Positions 21,537 to 22,587 of a stretch of 22,587 nt of DNA are shown in pieces. The number at the start of each line of letters is the position of its first letter. Positions within the stretch are counted from its first letter, which is position 1. The DNA is from a bacterium. GTDB taxonomy: Bacteria > Patescibacteriota > Minisyncoccia > UBA6257 > GWB1-50-10. Position numbers and translations under genes: made by a program. The notes below the pieces were generated by a model, which was given only the letters and a program-made list of their open reading frames with translations, was not told the DNA's origin and ran no database searches. The stretch is taken from contig JAKAHT010000004.1 of assembly GCA_021814805.1 (NCBI GenBank), positions 7,753 through 30,339 of the forward strand. Reading direction: 5' to 3'.

Positions 21537-21558
21537 AATTCCCCTCTTTTAATACAAT
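21530..21558 (+). promoter_or_regulatory. Promoter of rpmA
   Basis: TTGACA (21530-21535), exactly 17 bases, then TACAAT (21553-21558) is the best consensus promoter in the window. The predicted start is about 8 bases before the rpmA ATG at 21573, leaving no space for a Shine-Dalgarno. The -35 overlaps the start codon of the divergent small membrane protein. Confidence 0.75.
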
Positions 21559-21572
21559 TGTACCATTAAGTT

Positions 21573-21851
21573 ATGGCACATACTAAAGCTAAAGGTTCTA
21601 CAAAATTAGGAAGAGAATCAGAATCCAAGCGCTTGGGCGTCAAGCTTTTCGACGGCGAAAAAGCTAAAATCGGCGACGTGATAATACGCCAGCGCGGTAC
21701 CAAATATTATCCCGGAGTGAATGTCAAAAAAGGAGGCGACGATACGCTCTATGCCGTAAAAAAAGGTGTGGTCAAGTTCTCCAATAAAAGAAAAACCAAT
21801 TTCGACGGCTCCAAGAAATCAGTGAAGGTAGTAAGCGTCAATCCCCTTTAA
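21573..21851 (+). CDS. rpmA: 50S ribosomal protein L27
   Basis: A 92-residue protein with the L27 signature 'GRESESKRLGVKLFDGEKAKIGDVIIRQRGTKYYPGVNVKKGGDDTLYA' (in parts) and the N-terminus 'MAHTKAKGSTKLG', which starts directly with the mature-type sequence and lacks the cleaved extension found in Firmicutes. L27's N-terminus reaches the peptidyl transferase centre. rplU (L21), its usual neighbour, is not here. Its 3' end overlaps rplI on the other strand by 14 bases. Confidence 0.96.
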   Translation: MAHTKAKGSTKLGRESESKRLGVKLFDGEKAKIGDVIIRQRGTKYYPGVNVKKGGDDTLYAVKKGVVKFSNKRKTNFDGSKKSVKVVSVNPL

Positions 21852-22275
21852 TCGTTATTTTAAGTTTAGTTTTTACTTTTTCTCCCAGATCCACCGGCAG
21901 AAGGAATTCTCCAGTGGATTTTATTTGTTTTTCAAGTTCCACGTTGGCGTTGTGAAATCCCGCTTCTTCGAGTTTTTTCTCTATATCTTTAGCGTGGATG
22001 GCCCCGAATACTTCTCCCTTCTCCCCCACTTTAAGTTTGAAATTGAATGTTAATTTTTCCAGCTGTTCGGCTTCGTTCTTGAGATCGGCAATCAATTTCT
22101 CGTGTTTTATCTCTTCTTCTTTTATTTTCTTTTCGAGCTTGTTTATCTCTTCCGTTGTCGCTTGGATGGCGATGTTTCTGGGTATGAGAAAATTTCTGGC
22201 GTAGCCGTCTGATACGTTCTTCACTTCGAATTTTTTACCCAGTCCCTTTTGATCTTTGATGAATATTACTTTCAT
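21838..22275 (-). CDS. rplI: 50S ribosomal protein L9
   Basis: A 145-residue protein with the L9 N-terminal domain 'MKVIFIKDQKGLGKKFEVKNVSDGYARNFLIPRNIAIQAT' (in parts), the long connecting helix rich in Glu/Lys (about 42-75) and a C-terminal domain ('GEVFGAIHAKDIEKKLEEAGF'). It binds 23S rRNA near the L1 stalk. L9 is reported missing from some CPR lineages, so its presence is informative for placement. The ATG follows directly on the TAG of the protease gene, so the two are in one operon. Confidence 0.95.
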   Translation of the reverse strand: MKVIFIKDQKGLGKKFEVKNVSDGYARNFLIPRNIAIQATTEEINKLEKKIKEEEIKHEKLIADLKNEAEQLEKLTFNFKLKVGEKGEVFGAIHAKDIEKKLEEAGFHNANVELEKQIKSTGEFLLPVDLGEKVKTKLKITIKGD

Positions 22276-22587
22276 CTATTGTCCGATTTCCTGTTTCAAA
22301 ACTTCCACGGCTTTGTCGAGTTGAGGATCTTGTTTGTTTTGAATGTCTTGGTCGGTCAGGGAAACTTGGTAATCGGGCGTAAGGCCGATTTTGTTTATGG
22401 TGGTGCCGTTGGGAGTCAACCATTCGGCGATGGAGATTTTCATCGATGATCCGTCAGGCAGATTTTCTATTTCTTGAACACTTCCTTTACCGAAAGTTTT
22501 TTCACCCACCAGTTTTATACCCCTGTCGTCCCTTAAAGCTCCTGAGAGAATCTCTGAAGCTGAAGCCGATCCGCCGTTTACGAGAAG
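22276..22587 (-). CDS. C-terminal processing peptidase, S41 family (partial, 3' end only)
   Basis: The frame stays open to the window edge, so only the last 103 residues are seen. They include the catalytic Ser region 'VNGGSASASEILSGALRDDRG' (in part) and the Lys of 'VGEKTFGKGSVQEIENLPDGSS', 25 residues apart as in the Ser/Lys dyad of CtpA/Prc. The C-terminus 'LTPNGTTINKIGLTPDYQV' is typical of the family. The enzyme is normally exported and trims proteins at their C-termini, some of them cell-wall hydrolases. An internal GTG at 22509 is not the true start. Confidence 0.92.
   Translation of the reverse strand, partial: LLVNGGSASASEILSGALRDDRGIKLVGEKTFGKGSVQEIENLPDGSSMKISIAEWLTPNGTTINKIGLTPDYQVSLTDQDIQNKQDPQLDKAVEVLKQEIGQ

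Noticed and set aside
1..22587. tRNA, rRNA, CRISPR array, transposase or recoded stop codons
   Set aside because: No cloverleaf-like or rRNA-like segment, no regularly spaced repeats, no transposase or integrase motif; TGA ends several conserved genes at the expected place, so the code is standard.

Overview
The window looks like a compact chromosomal segment of a Candidate Phyla Radiation (Patescibacteria) bacterium, most probably from the Parcubacteria. This is inferred from the protein families: a secreted beta-helix protein ending in a peptidoglycan-binding domain bracketed by 'VLGA' motifs, short versions of housekeeping proteins, tightly packed small operons, and many small orphan proteins. 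UGA is used as a normal stop (scpB, mraY, the amidohydrolase gene, rplI), so this is not a UGA-recoding lineage such as Gracilibacteria or SR1. I see no tRNA, rRNA, CRISPR array, insertion sequence or phage gene.

Layout. 1-1779 is the 3' part of a surface protein gene that begins before the window, closed by a strong terminator. 1858-3822 holds a membrane-anchored CAP-domain protein and the GTPase YchF. A DoxX-like gene (minus strand, 3853-4218) diverges from scpA-scpB and a D,D-carboxypeptidase (4272-6483). 6523-11259 is a cell-wall/division operon, mraY - amidohydrolase - ftsW - murG, in the order of a classical dcw cluster except that a D-aminoacylase-like gene sits where murD is expected. 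gltX, an M23 peptidase with coiled coil and a small secreted/membrane protein follow (11300-14406). An orphan minus-strand gene (14489-14788) comes next, then murC (14927-16309) and, converging on it, a peptidase E-like gene (16312-17100).

From 17167 to 21536 all genes are on the minus strand: three orphan genes, each as its own unit with a strong Shine-Dalgarno and a nearby hairpin; an arsR - FMN reductase - Cys-rich membrane protein unit; a fold-type II PLP enzyme; and a 55-residue membrane protein divergent from rpmA. The window ends with rpmA (plus) converging on and overlapping rplI, preceded on the minus strand by the 3' end of a C-terminal processing protease gene.

Functionally, most of the segment concerns peptidoglycan: precursor synthesis (MraY, MurG, MurC), polymerisation (FtsW), trimming (D,D-carboxypeptidase, M23 peptidase) and surface binding (PGBD, possibly CAP). 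Chromosome segregation (ScpAB) and translation (GltX, YchF, L27, L9) fill most of the rest.

The points most worth checking are the metal-ligand-depleted amidohydrolase in the murD slot, a glutamyl-tRNA synthetase whose HIGH motif has lost its first His, two translation-initiation modes (near-leaderless core genes versus SD-led accessory genes), a palindromic operator on a leaderless arsR, and three orphan genes that share promoter-like elements.
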